Shown here piece after piece: positions 37,407-45,832 of a DNA stretch of 64,000 nt. Position 1 is the stretch's first letter; each line of letters starts with the position of its first letter. The notes below the pieces were generated by a model. The model searched no databases. It saw nothing but the letters and a program-made list of their open reading frames with translations, and was not told where the DNA came from. Position numbers and translations under genes: made by a program. The stretch is from Prauserella endophytica (GTDB taxonomy: Bacteria; Actinomycetota; Actinomycetes; Mycobacteriales; Pseudonocardiaceae): positions 62,001-126,000 of the forward strand of contig NZ_SWMS01000009.1 of the NCBI RefSeq assembly GCF_005146945.1. Direction: 5' to 3'.

Positions 37407-38924
37407 ATGGCTGCTCCCGATCCACGCCGCTGGTGGGCCCTCGGTGCGCTGGTGTTCGCGGTACTCGCGTTCGGCCTGGACGTCACGGTGCTCAATGTCG
37501 CGCTGCCGACGCTGGCCGTGGACCTGCAGGCCTCGACGAGCGAGCTGCAGTGGTTCGCGAACTCGTACACGCTCGTGCTCGCCGCAGGGCTCCTTCCCGC
37601 CGGCCTGCTCGGCGACCGGTTCGGACCCAAACGGCTGCTCGTCGTGGCACTCGTGGTCTTCGGTGTGGCGTCGGTGGCGTGCGCCTACGCGGGCACGCCC
37701 GAGCTGCTGATCGCCGCCCGCGCGCTGCTCGGCGTCGGTGGCGCGCTGCTGGTCCCGCTGTCGATGTCGGTGCTGACCGTGCTGTTCCCCGGTGAGGAGC
37801 GGGCGCGTGCGATCGGCGTGTGGTCGGCGGCGATCGCACTCGGCATCCCGCTCGGTCCGGTGGTCGGTGGCTGGCTGCTCGACAACTTCTGGTGGGGCTC
37901 CGTCTTCCTGATCAACGTGCCGTTCGTCGTGGTCGGGGTCGTCGCGGTCGCGTTCCTCGTGCCGCGCCTGCCCGGGAGGCCGGACCAGGGCATCGATGGT
38001 GTCGGCATCGCGCTCTCCAGCGCAGGCCTCGTGTCGCTCACCTACGGGCTGACCGAGGCGGGCGAGCGCGGCTGGAGCTCCGCCGTCGCGCTCGTCCCGC
38101 TGGTCGCCGGCGTGGTGCTGCTCGTGGGGTTCGTGCTGTGGCTGCGGCGAGCGACGCACCCGCTCGTGGACCGGGCACTGTTCCGTTCGGCGGGGTTCAC
38201 GTGGGGTGCGGTGCTGGCGACACTCGCGTCGTTCGCCCTCATGGGCGCGATGTTCGTGCTGCCCCAGCTCTTCCAGGCCGTGAACGGCGCCGACGCGCTC
38301 GGCACCGGGCTGCGGCTGCTGCCCATTGTCGGCGGCCTGCTGGTCGGCGTGCAGGTGGCGGAGCGGCTGCGCGAACGGCTCGGCGCGAAGGTCGTGGTCG
38401 CCGCGGGATTCGCGATCATGGCGGTGGGCGGGGTGCTCGGCACCGCGACCGACGCCGCCGACGGCTACGGCTTCATCGCGACGTGGATCACCGTGCTCGG
38501 GCTTGGCCTCGGGTTCGCCCTGCCGCCAGCCATGGACATCGCGATGGGCTCGCTGGACACCGAGCGCAGCGGGGTCGGCTCGGGCCTGCTCCAGGCGATG
38601 CGGCAGGTCGGGGGCACGCTCGGGGTCGCGATCCTCGGGACCGTGCTGAACGCGGGCTACACCTCCGCCGTCGACGTCACCGGGCTGCCGCCCACCGCGG
38701 CCGACGCCGTGCGCGACAGCGCCGCCGCTGGGGTGCAGGTCGCCAGGGAGGCGCCGGGTCTGCTGGGCTCCGTGCGCGACGCGTTCGTCAGTGGCATGAC
38801 CGCGACCCTGTGGGTGAGCGCGGCGTTCGCGGTGGCCGGCGTGGTGCTCACGTTGAGGTTCCTGCCGAGGCGGCCAGAGGATGTCGTGCGGGCAGAATCA
38901 GGGCATGACTACGTCGCCAGCTGA
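37407..38924 (+). CDS. DHA2-family drug efflux MFS transporter (14-helix)
   Basis: A 505-residue pump with about 14 hydrophobic segments and DHA2 motifs: LDVTVLNVALPTLAVDL in helix 1, ANSYTLVLAAGLLPAGLLGD, and RALLGVGGALLVP. Such proton-driven pumps (EmrB/QacA type) export drugs. ATG 37407 follows AAAGGTGG at 5 nt; GTG 37398 upstream is less likely. The TetR gene overlaps its 3' end by 20 bp. Confidence 0.92.
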   Translation: MAAPDPRRWWALGALVFAVLAFGLDVTVLNVALPTLAVDLQASTSELQWFANSYTLVLAAGLLPAGLLGDRFGPKRLLVVALVVFGVASVACAYAGTPELLIAARALLGVGGALLVPLSMSVLTVLFPGEERARAIGVWSAAIALGIPLGPVVGGWLLDNFWWGSVFLINVPFVVVGVVAVAFLVPRLPGRPDQGIDGVGIALSSAGLVSLTYGLTEAGERGWSSAVALVPLVAGVVLLVGFVLWLRRATHPLVDRALFRSAGFTWGAVLATLASFALMGAMFVLPQLFQAVNGADALGTGLRLLPIVGGLLVGVQVAERLRERLGAKVVVAAGFAIMAVGGVLGTATDAADGYGFIATWITVLGLGLGFALPPAMDIAMGSLDTERSGVGSGLLQAMRQVGGTLGVAILGTVLNAGYTSAVDVTGLPPTAADAVRDSAAAGVQVAREAPGLLGSVRDAFVSGMTATLWVSAAFAVAGVVLTLRFLPRRPEDVVRAESGHDYVAS

Positions 38925-39504
38925 CAAGCCGGTCGGGCTCCGGGAACGCAAGAAGGCCAGGACGCGCGCGGCGATCCAGGACCACGCGCTCCGGCTGTTC
39001 ACCGAGCAGGGCTATGCGGCGACGACCGTCGAGCAGATCGCCGAGGCCGCCGAGGTCTCGCAGAGCACCTTCTTCCGGTACTTCCCGACCAAGGAGGACA
39101 CGGTCCTCTACGACCGGCTCGACCCGGTGCTGATCGAGCATTTCGTGAACCAGCCCGCCGACGTCGGGCCGATCGCGGCGATCAAGGCGGCGGTGCACGC
39201 CGTCTTCCGCGGCCTCTCTGCGGAGGAGGCCGAGCTGGAGGCCGTGCGGCAGCGGCTCGTCATCTCGGTGCCCGACCTGCGGGCCAAGCTCTTCGAGCAG
39301 TTCACCGAGGGCATGCGGATGCTGCACGACGCGATCCTGCGGCGGCTCGGGCGCGAACGTGACGACTTCGCGGTCCGGATGTGGACGGGTGCGCTCACTG
39401 GCGTGATCCTGGCTGCCTATGTCACGTCGATCGAGGAGGGCGGGGACTTCCTCGAGTACATCGACCGGGGCCTGACCCAGTTCGAGCGGGGCCTGCCGCT
39501 GTGA
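38905..39504 (+). CDS. TetR-family regulator, probable repressor of the adjacent pump
   Basis: A 199-residue protein with TetR HTH (TVEQIAEAAEVSQSTFFRYFPTKE is the recognition region, residues about 40-62) and a helical ligand domain. It overlaps the pump gene by 20 bp and is co-transcribed with it, so it probably represses its own operon through the tandem repeats at 37363-37396, with a pump substrate as inducer. Confidence 0.92.
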   Translation: MTTSPADKPVGLRERKKARTRAAIQDHALRLFTEQGYAATTVEQIAEAAEVSQSTFFRYFPTKEDTVLYDRLDPVLIEHFVNQPADVGPIAAIKAAVHAVFRGLSAEEAELEAVRQRLVISVPDLRAKLFEQFTEGMRMLHDAILRRLGRERDDFAVRMWTGALTGVILAAYVTSIEEGGDFLEYIDRGLTQFERGLPL

Positions 39505-39507
39505 GGT

Positions 39508-39539
39508 GAGGGCCGTTCGTGTGTGTCCGTTAGGCCCTC
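39508..39539 (+). terminator. Hairpin after the TetR gene
   Basis: GAGGGCC (39508-39514) and GGCCCTC (39533-39539) form a 7-bp stem over an 18-nt loop, 3 bp after the TetR stop. A second pair, CCGTGGT/ACCACGG (39539-39545/39563-39569), follows. No U-tract. Confidence 0.45.
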
Positions 39540-39839
39540 CGTGGTCCACGCGACACGCGCGCACCACGGGGTGATGGGTGAGTGGGGCACCCGAATGCGC
39601 CCGCACGGATGACCTGCCCGTACCACCGGGTGATGCGACTGCGGAGCGTGGTTTTCATGCTGATCTTCCGGATGAAGCGCAACAGTTCAAGGTTCATCAA
39701 TTGCGGGCGACTATCGCTCGGCGAATTCGGCACGTGAGGGTTGGAAACTGTCGTGTCCTCGGATCGGCTGGTGGATCACTGACCCGGTTGGTATCCATGG
39801 TCCCGTCGGGCTTTCAGGAGGGCCGGGAGGTTTTACGAA
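39540..39839. other. Gene-free interval upstream of the small secreted protein
   Basis: About 300 bp of lower-GC sequence. I see no supported coding frame. It presumably holds the promoter of the next gene, which has GGGAGG at 39826-39831. No known riboswitch pattern was recognised. Confidence 0.5.
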
Positions 39840-40370
39840 ATGAAAAGCAAATTCGCTCGCGTGGTGGCCGCCGTCGCGACAGGTGCGATGCTCGCGCTGA
39901 CCACGGCAGGGGTGGCCGCGGCGAGCAATTCAGGCGGGGGTAAGGGCTCCACGTCGACCGAGGCGGCCGGGGCGCAGGTCCTCGAACTACGGGACCAGCT
40001 CGCCAAGGTGGCCTACTCCGGGGACGTGCGGGGGACGCAGGACACGCTCGCGGACCTCGATCCGCTGCTCGCCGACCTGGCGGCAGGCCAGATCTACACG
40101 ATCCAGGCCGACGCGCAGAACCAGGCCGGCACCGCGAAGTCGCAGAACAGCGAGGTCAGCGAGGTGCTGGCCGACCCGGCCGCCGAGCCGAGGGCCTACA
40201 CCCAGCAGGTGCCGGGGCTGCCGCCGCTGCCCGACCCGCTGAGCATGGTCAACGGCTTGCTGCAGGGTCTGCTGGAGAGCCTGCAGGCGCTGCTGAACTC
40301 GCTGCTCGGCTCCGTTCCGCCGCTGCCGGCGGTTCCCGAGGTCCCCGGGGTGCCCGTGCCGGTGCCATGA
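39840..40370 (+). CDS. Secreted protein, function unknown
   Basis: A 176-residue protein with a clear Sec signal peptide (KFARVVAAVATGAMLALTT, cleavage near AAAS at residue 28). The mature part has a helical middle (Gln/Ala/Asp-rich), then a Pro-rich C-terminus with a hydrophobic stretch (NGLLQGLLESLQALLNSLLG) and a PxVP repeat tail. No domain was recognised. A perfect terminator hairpin follows 22 bp downstream. Confidence 0.82.
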   Translation: MKSKFARVVAAVATGAMLALTTAGVAAASNSGGGKGSTSTEAAGAQVLELRDQLAKVAYSGDVRGTQDTLADLDPLLADLAAGQIYTIQADAQNQAGTAKSQNSEVSEVLADPAAEPRAYTQQVPGLPPLPDPLSMVNGLLQGLLESLQALLNSLLGSVPPLPAVPEVPGVPVPVP

Positions 40371-40392
40371 TCCTCACCAAATGAGGGGGACC

Positions 40393-40428
40393 GGAATCCG
40401 GCGTGGAATTGCTTCCACGCCGGATTCC
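40393..40428. terminator. Perfect 16-bp hairpin between convergent genes
   Basis: GGAATCCGGCGTGGAA (40393-40408) pairs fully with 40413-40428 over loop TTGC. It lies between the secreted-protein gene and the convergent esterase gene and could act in both directions. Confidence 0.85.
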
Positions 40429-40449
40429 GCTATTTCGGGGAAAGAAGCC

Positions 40450-41508
40450 TCACGGCTTGAGGCTGAGGCCCATTCTCAGTGCGCCCGCCGCTTCCGCCGT
40501 CGCCTCGCGGAATCGCTTGCCGACGCCGAGGAAATTGACGTAACCGTGGATGAGATCGGCCTGCCTGCTGAGCGCGACGGGCACGCCGGCGGCGGACAGC
40601 TTGGCGGCGTAGGCCTCGCCCTCGTCCCGCAGCGGGTCGAACCCGGCGGTCGCGATGTAGGCGGGTGGCAGCCCGGAGAGGTCCTCGGTGAGCAGCGGCG
40701 AGAGCTTCCGGTCGGTGCGGTCGACGCCCTCGGGCGCGTAGTGGTCGAGGAACCACGTCATGTGCTCGTCGGTGAGGAAGAAGCCGTTGCCGAACAACTC
40801 GCGCGAGCGGCGGCGCACGCTCGCGTCGACACCTGGATAGAGCAGTAGCTGGAACGCGGGCGCCGGGCCGCCGCGCTGCGTGGCGACCTGTGCCGTCACG
40901 GCCGAGAGGTTGCCGCCCGCGCTGTCGCCGCCCACCGCGATGCGGTCGGGGTCGGCGTCTAGATCGGCGGCCTTGGCGTGGGCGAAGTCGAACGCCGTGA
41001 GCGCGTCTTGCTGGGCGGCGGGGAACGGGTGCTCGGGCGCGAGCCGGTACTCCACCGACAGCACGCGCACACCCGCGTGCTTGGCGAAGAAGCGCGCGGT
41101 GTTGTCGTGGCTCGCTCGGGTGCCGATCACCCAGCCGCCGCCGTGATAGAAGACCAGCAGCCCGGAGCCGGGGGCGAGGCCCTCCGGGGTGTAGAGGGTC
41201 GCGGGGATCTCGCCGTGCTCGGCCGGGATCGAGACGTCGCGCGTGGTGACGGGTTGGATGGGCTTGCCGCTGACGAGGTGCCGCGAGACGTCCAGCGCCG
41301 CCCTCGACTGCTCCACGGTGGCGTCCCTGCTGACCAGTGCCGCGCCGGAGAGCTGCTGCATGCGGAGCAGGAGCTGGGCGTCGAGCGCGAGCTCCTGGCC
41401 GTCGAGCCGGATCGGTCTGCCCGCGACGGCCCGGCGCAGCGGGCGGGGAAGCGCGTAGAGCAGCTGTGCGGCCGCGGCCTGCACCCGGATCTGGAGCGGA
41501 ATCGCCAT
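40450..41508 (-). CDS. Alpha/beta hydrolase, HSL-type esterase
   Basis: A 352-residue esterase/lipase. The oxyanion motif HGGGW (about residue 120) and nucleophile GDSAGGN (about 193) are typical of the hormone-sensitive lipase family; the catalytic Asp lies in FDPLRDEGE and His in LIHGYVN. It hydrolyses short-chain esters; the natural substrate is unknown. ATG 41508 follows GGGAGGAAG-like sequence on the minus strand. Confidence 0.93.
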   Translation of the reverse strand: MAIPLQIRVQAAAAQLLYALPRPLRRAVAGRPIRLDGQELALDAQLLLRMQQLSGAALVSRDATVEQSRAALDVSRHLVSGKPIQPVTTRDVSIPAEHGEIPATLYTPEGLAPGSGLLVFYHGGGWVIGTRASHDNTARFFAKHAGVRVLSVEYRLAPEHPFPAAQQDALTAFDFAHAKAADLDADPDRIAVGGDSAGGNLSAVTAQVATQRGGPAPAFQLLLYPGVDASVRRRSRELFGNGFFLTDEHMTWFLDHYAPEGVDRTDRKLSPLLTEDLSGLPPAYIATAGFDPLRDEGEAYAAKLSAAGVPVALSRQADLIHGYVNFLGVGKRFREATAEAAGALRMGLSLKP

Positions 41509-41620
41509 TCTTCCTCCCGTCAGCGATGACGGGACCGAGGCTACTGATCGGTAGCTTCGGGCGCCAGATGTGACCGATGTCCCGGCCGTTCGGGCTGGCC
41601 CTCGACCTAAGTCGAAGGTC

Positions 41621-41626
41621 TAGCCT
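41621..41626 (+). promoter_or_regulatory. Leaderless-type -10 box of the flavin reductase gene
   Basis: TAGCCT ends 7 nt before GTG 41634. GGAGG lies only 2 nt before the start, too close to be a ribosome site. Confidence 0.6.
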
Positions 41627-41633
41627 CGGAGGC

Positions 41634-42212
41634 GTGACTTCCACGCGTGCGATCAAGGTGCTCGGAATCGGCGGCTCTCTTCGGGACGGCTCCCAGTCCG
41701 AACGCGCCTTACGCATCGCACTGGCCGGGGCGGAGGAGGTGGGCGCCGAGGTCTCGGCCATCACCGGCAGTGCCCTGATGCTGCCGTTCTACGACGCCGG
41801 CATCGACGAGCGCACGCCCGAGGCACTCGAGCTGGTCGAGGAGGTCCGCGCCGCCGACGGCATCGTGGTCGTGTCGCCCGGCTACCACGGCGCGCTGTCC
41901 GGCCTGGTGAAGAACGCGCTCGACTACGTGGAGGACCTGCGCTCCGACACCCGCCCCTACCTCGACGGCCGTGGCGTCGGTCTCATCGCGGTCGCGTACG
42001 GCTGGCAGGCGGCCGTGACCACACTCAACCAGCTCCGCACGATCGCGCACGCGCTGCGTGGCTGGCCGACCCCGCTCGGCGGTGCGGTGAACACGGCGGA
42101 GGTCAAGTTCGACGAGGCCGGCGGGGCGTCCGAAGAGAAGGTGGTGGCCAACCTCCGCCTGATCGGGCGGCAAGTTGCCGAGTTCGGCCTTGCCCGGCGC
42201 ACACTGGGGTAG
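41634..42212 (+). CDS. NADPH-dependent FMN reductase family protein
   Basis: A 192-residue flavodoxin-like protein. It has the phosphate-binding start GIGGSLRDGSQSERAL, the PGYHGALSGLVKNALDY motif and a conserved C-terminal helix. Members reduce FMN, quinones or azo compounds using NAD(P)H. The start GTG 41634 is set by the leaderless promoter and conserved N-terminus. Confidence 0.9.
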   Translation: MTSTRAIKVLGIGGSLRDGSQSERALRIALAGAEEVGAEVSAITGSALMLPFYDAGIDERTPEALELVEEVRAADGIVVVSPGYHGALSGLVKNALDYVEDLRSDTRPYLDGRGVGLIAVAYGWQAAVTTLNQLRTIAHALRGWPTPLGGAVNTAEVKFDEAGGASEEKVVANLRLIGRQVAEFGLARRTLG

Positions 42213-42298
42213 GGGTTTCGCCCTGACCTGGAACGGGTAGCCGTCGGCCGGACGCCGTGCGCCACGTCGACGCTCCCACCACAGTGCGAAGAGAGGAC

Positions 42299-42784
42299 AT
42301 GAAGATGGCCAACTCGCCGGTCACGAGCCCGCTCAAAGAGAGCGACAAGGAGCATACGGCGAACGCTCTGCAATCCACCCTCGTTGACCTCGTCGACCTT
42401 TCGCTGATCGCCAAGCAGGCGCACTGGAACGTCGTCGGTCAGCACTTCCGCAGCGTGCACCTCCAGCTCGACGAGCTGGTTGACGCCGCGCGTGGATTCA
42501 CCGACGACGTCGCCGAGCGTGCCAACGCGATCGGGGTCTCGCCCAACGGCAAGGCCAAGACCGTGGTCGAGAGTTCCGGGCTGCCCGAGTACCCGGACAA
42601 CTGGCAGACCACGGAGGCCACGGTCAACGCGATCGTGGAGATCCTCGGCAAGATCATCGAGCGGCTGCGAGCGCGCATCGACGAGACCGACAAGAGCGAC
42701 CTGGTGACCCAGGACCTGCTGATCGAGATCGCCGCCGAGCTGGAGAAGCAGCACTGGATGTGGCAGGCCCAGCAGGCGTCCTGA
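42299..42784 (+). CDS. dps: Dps-family DNA-binding ferritin-like protein
   Basis: A 161-residue ferritin-like protein. The ferroxidase residues are visible in KQAHWNVVGQHFRSVHLQLDELVD, which has the HWN...H...D/E pattern. Dps forms 12-mers that store iron, consume peroxide and protect DNA. ATG 42299 has AGAGGA at 4-5 nt; ATG 42305 is an alternative. A very strong hairpin follows the gene. Confidence 0.94.
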   Translation: MKMANSPVTSPLKESDKEHTANALQSTLVDLVDLSLIAKQAHWNVVGQHFRSVHLQLDELVDAARGFTDDVAERANAIGVSPNGKAKTVVESSGLPEYPDNWQTTEATVNAIVEILGKIIERLRARIDETDKSDLVTQDLLIEIAAELEKQHWMWQAQQAS

Positions 42785-42802
42785 CCCACTGAGCCCCAAA
42801 CT

Positions 42803-42855
42803 GGGAGCAAGGGAGCTTTACTACCGAAAAACGGTAGTAAAGCTCCCTTGCTCCC
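42803..42855. repeat. Long perfect palindrome (family B) between convergent genes
   Basis: Arms of 24 nt (42803-42826 and 42832-42855) are exact complements around loop AAAAA; the outer sequence is GGGAGCAAGGGAGC. It occupies the dps/S9-peptidase junction and should terminate transcription from both sides. Its sequence differs from family A, but size, symmetry and location are alike. Confidence 0.92.
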
Positions 42856-42858
42856 TTC

Positions 42859-44688
42859 TCACGTCAGGTTCAGGGCGCGGCGGGCGAAGTCGACCTCGAT
42901 GGCGACCTGCTTGATCGTCTCCGCGATCACGAGCGAGCCGTGGCCCGCGTCGTAGCGGTAGAACTCGTACGGCACCTCGCGCGCGGCGAGGCGATCCAGG
43001 TAGTTCTCGATCTGCCGGATCGGGCAGCGCGGGTCGTTGTCGCCCGCCAGCACCAGCACCGGGACGTCGACGTTCTCGATGTAGCTGATCGGCGAGCACT
43101 CGTCGTAGACGGCTGGCACGTCGGTGGGTGACCCGCCGAAGAGCGCGCGGTCGAACGCTCGCAGCTGCTCCATCTCGTCCTCGTAGGCGGCCACGTAGTC
43201 GGCCACGGGCACACCGGCGACACCCGCCGCCCACCGGCCGGGCTGGGTGCCGAGCGCGAGCAAGGTCAGGTAGCCGCCCCAGGAGGCCCCGGCCACCACG
43301 CACCTCGCGGGGTCCGACAGTCCACTGCGGACCGCCCAGTCGTGAACCGCGGCGACGTCCTCCAACTCGGTGAGCCCTGGACGGCCCTCGATGGCGTCGC
43401 GCCACGCCGAGCCGTAGCCGGTCGAGCCCCGGTAGTTCACCTCCACCACGGCGAACCCGGCGTCGAGCCACACCGCGCGGTACGCGGAAAACCGGTCCTC
43501 GTCGGCGGCGTGCGGTCCCCCGTGCAGCAGGAAAACCGTCGGCTGCGGACCCTCCGCGCCCGGTGGGCGGGAGACGAGCGCGTGGATGCGGCCGCCGGGA
43601 CCGTCGACGAACGCGTCGGTCACCGGCTCCGAACCGGGTGCCTTTTCGCCGGGCGGTTCGAGCAGCACGCCGTCCGAGCCGTCGGCGGCACGCACCCGCA
43701 CCACGGGCGGTTCCGCCGCACTCGACCACGAGTATTCGATGGTGCCGTCGGGGCGCACGCCCGCGCCGCCGATACGGCCCGGCGGCGTTTCCACCGCCGT
43801 CAGCTCACCGGAGGCGAGATCGTAACGGTGGAGCGAGCTGCGGCCCTCGTAGAAGTGCACGATCAGCAGCGCGCTCGCGTCCGGGTACCAGTCGCCGACC
43901 ACCTCGCCGGGCAGCCCGAGGTCGATCTCCTGCTCGGCGCCGCTCTCGACGTCCCAGATCAGCAGTTCCTCGCGGCCGTGCCGCTCGTGCAGCAGGAGCA
44001 GCCGGGTGTCGCCGTGCTTCGGCGAGAACGCCAGCGCGGACAAACCCTTGCCCTCTCCGTCCCACTTGTCGGCGACGGTGGTGAAGTCGTCGCTCGCGAG
44101 CACGCGAACGGCTGGGTGCCGGGAGTCGCCGTGCTCGGAGTGTGAGATCGCCAGCAACCGCTCGTCCCGGGACAACGCGGACACGCCGGCGTCGTCCTCG
44201 CTGCTGTAGAAGCGCATGGTCTCGCCGTCGCGGTGGGCGTAGAGGGTGGAGCCGTCGTCGGTCGAGACACCGACGGCCACCAGCCGGTGACCGATCTCCA
44301 GGCCCGCCGGGTAGCCGTCGGGCACGTCGGTGAGCGCCTTGGCCGCCGCGCCGTCGCCCGCGTACGGCTCCCTGACCCAGGAGCCGAACTCGTCGCCGTC
44401 GGTGTCGTCGAACCACCAGATCCACTGGCCGTCGGGCGAGGGCGTCGCGTGCAGGGTGCCGTTGGGGCGGTCGGTGACCTGGCGATGGGTGTCCGCCGCG
44501 CGGTCCCACGCGTAGACCTCCCAGACGCCGCTCGCGTTCGACACGTACAGGCTGGCGTCCGGGGCGTCGAGGGCCCATTCGGGCACCGAAACCCTCGGCG
44601 CCTTGAAGCGCGCGCGCCAGCGTTCCTCTGCGGCCGGGTCGGCGAAGAGCTGGTCGGGGACCTGAGCTGCCGGATGCTGTGTGGTCAC
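42859..44688 (-). CDS. S9-family serine peptidase (prolyl oligopeptidase/acylaminoacyl type)
   Basis: A 609-residue protein with an N-terminal beta-propeller region (residues about 40-360) and a C-terminal alpha/beta hydrolase. The nucleophile Ser is in GASWGGYL (about residue 455), Asp in LAGDNDPRC and His in YDAGHGSL. It trims short peptides in the cytosol. GTG 44688 is divergent from a methyltransferase gene. Confidence 0.93.
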   Translation of the reverse strand: MTTQHPAAQVPDQLFADPAAEERWRARFKAPRVSVPEWALDAPDASLYVSNASGVWEVYAWDRAADTHRQVTDRPNGTLHATPSPDGQWIWWFDDTDGDEFGSWVREPYAGDGAAAKALTDVPDGYPAGLEIGHRLVAVGVSTDDGSTLYAHRDGETMRFYSSEDDAGVSALSRDERLLAISHSEHGDSRHPAVRVLASDDFTTVADKWDGEGKGLSALAFSPKHGDTRLLLLHERHGREELLIWDVESGAEQEIDLGLPGEVVGDWYPDASALLIVHFYEGRSSLHRYDLASGELTAVETPPGRIGGAGVRPDGTIEYSWSSAAEPPVVRVRAADGSDGVLLEPPGEKAPGSEPVTDAFVDGPGGRIHALVSRPPGAEGPQPTVFLLHGGPHAADEDRFSAYRAVWLDAGFAVVEVNYRGSTGYGSAWRDAIEGRPGLTELEDVAAVHDWAVRSGLSDPARCVVAGASWGGYLTLLALGTQPGRWAAGVAGVPVADYVAAYEDEMEQLRAFDRALFGGSPTDVPAVYDECSPISYIENVDVPVLVLAGDNDPRCPIRQIENYLDRLAAREVPYEFYRYDAGHGSLVIAETIKQVAIEVDFARRALNLT

Positions 44689-44710
44689 ACGTGAGATCCT
44701 GCCAGGTCCG

Positions 44711-44716
44711 TACTGT
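44711..44716 (+). promoter_or_regulatory. Leaderless-type -10 box of the methyltransferase gene
   Basis: TACTGT ends 7 nt before GTG 44724; no ribosome site precedes the start. Confidence 0.6.
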
Positions 44717-44723
44717 TGTGGGC

Positions 44724-45431
44724 GTGCTGGAGGGTTACGCGGGCTTCGCCCTGCCGAGGCTGGAGCCGGGCATGCGGGTGGTCGATGTCGGCTGCGGGCG
44801 TGGCGCGATCACGCTGAGTCTCGGCACGGCTGCGCATCCGATAAGCGTGCTGGGTGTCGACGCCGACGTCGCCGAAGTCGCGCTGGCCCGCAAGTCGGCC
44901 GAGCGGGCCCGGGTATCCACAGTGGACTTCATCGCGGCGTGCCCCGAAGGGCTGCCCCTTCCATCGTCCTCAGTGGACGTGGTCTTCTCGCACGCGCTGC
45001 TCGAGCACGTGCCGCAGCCGCAGGCCGTGCTCGCGGAGTGTGCACGCGTCCTGCGGCCCGGTGGCACCCTCGCGGTGTCCACACCGGACTGGAGCAAGGC
45101 GAAGCTGCGGCCGAAGACGGCGAACGTCGACGCGGCGCTACGGGGACGGCACCTGCTGCACCGCAGGGCGGGCGGCGATCCGTTCGCGGGCAGGCACGTG
45201 GCCGACTGGGTGGTGCGAGCCGGTTTCCGCGACGTCCGGGCGAAGGCGCGATTTCACGCGGAGATCGGCTACCGCGAGCTGGCGGAGCGGGTGGAGGCCG
45301 AACTGGCCGAGGCCATCCACATCCGGCAGGACCAGCAGCTCGCGAGCGCGGCCCGCTCGGCGTGGATGTGGGTCCGCAACGGAAACGGCGAGTTCGCCCA
45401 ATGCTGGATGGAGGTCCTGGCAACCAGGTGA
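44724..45431 (+). CDS. Class I SAM-dependent methyltransferase
   Basis: A 235-residue methyltransferase with motif I VVDVGCGRGAITLSL (about residues 18-32), GVDADVAEVALA (motif II) and FSHALLEHVPQPQAVLAE (motif III/post). The substrate is not evident. The leaderless promoter sets GTG 44724; an in-frame GTG at 44718 would add two residues. It ends beside a cluster of repeats. Confidence 0.88.
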   Translation: MLEGYAGFALPRLEPGMRVVDVGCGRGAITLSLGTAAHPISVLGVDADVAEVALARKSAERARVSTVDFIAACPEGLPLPSSSVDVVFSHALLEHVPQPQAVLAECARVLRPGGTLAVSTPDWSKAKLRPKTANVDAALRGRHLLHRRAGGDPFAGRHVADWVVRAGFRDVRAKARFHAEIGYRELAERVEAELAEAIHIRQDQQLASAARSAWMWVRNGNGEFAQCWMEVLATR

Positions 45432-45438
45432 CCCACCC

Positions 45439-45575
45439 GCAGTGAAGGCCACCATGCCTGCGCCCGCCCGTCTCCCACCACCACCCAAACGGAGGCGCGC
45501 CGCGCCGCTGTGTTCGATCAACGCAGTGAAGGCCACCATGCCTGCGTTCAACGCAGTGAAGGTGGCCTTCACTGC
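45439..45575. repeat. Dispersed palindrome family A, composite copy 5
   Basis: Two left-type arms (GCAGTGAAGGCCACCATGCC at 45439-45458 and 45523-45542) and one right arm (GAAGGTGGCCTTCACTGC, 45558-45575). The first left arm lacks its partner, suggesting a nested or partly deleted duplication. It follows the methyltransferase stop. Confidence 0.85.
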
Positions 45576-45609
45576 ATCCGGCAACCCCACTCCCAAAAGG
45601 TCTACCTAA

Positions 45610-45669
45610 GGGGGGTCCGGGGGGGGGGCGAAGCCCCTCCGGGTGGGGCGTGGGGGCTCCGCCCCCACA
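45610..45669. repeat. G-rich stretch with homopolymer runs
   Basis: Contains G6 (45610-45615), G10 (45619-45628) and further G4-G5 runs paired with C runs (GGGGGCTCCGCCCCC at 45653-45667). It can form hairpins or a G-quadruplex. No gene lies here. Long G runs are also prone to sequencing error. Confidence 0.6.
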
Positions 45670-45678
45670 AGACACAAA

Positions 45679-45719
45679 GGAAGAGCCGTGTCCGCGCTTT
45701 CCGCGGACACGGCTCTTCC
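45679..45719 (-). terminator. Terminator of the tRNA-Pro gene
   Basis: GGAAGAGCCGTGTCCGC (45679-45695) pairs exactly with 45703-45719. It lies 10 bp beyond the 3' end of the tRNA on the minus strand. The stem is long; CTTTGTGTC follows on that strand. Confidence 0.8.
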
Positions 45720-45729
45720 AGATCTTCCG

Positions 45730-45803
45730 TCGGGGTGGCGGGATTTGAACCCACGACCTCCTCGACCCGAACGAGGCACGCTACCAAGCTGCGCCACACC
45801 CCG
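45730..45803 (-). tRNA. tRNA-Pro (anticodon CGG)
   Basis: The 74-nt minus-strand sequence begins CGGGGTGTGGCGCAGCTTGG and ends GGGTTCAAATCCC plus a CACCCCGA acceptor. The 7-bp acceptor stem pairs CGGGGTG with CACCCCG. The anticodon loop is TTCGGGT, giving CGG and reading CCG proline codons. CCA is not encoded. Confidence 0.95.
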
Positions 45804-45832
45804 ATGTACTGCTCAATGGGTCGGGAGACAGT

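Noticed and set aside
37297-37425. N-terminal extension of the minus-strand MFS protein
   Set aside because: These 43 codons lie over the divergent promoter and operator repeats and do not resemble MFS N-termini; GTG 37296 gives a normal start.
45730-45803. Integration site at tRNA-Pro
   Set aside because: No integrase gene and no duplicated tRNA 3' end were seen within the surrounding region.
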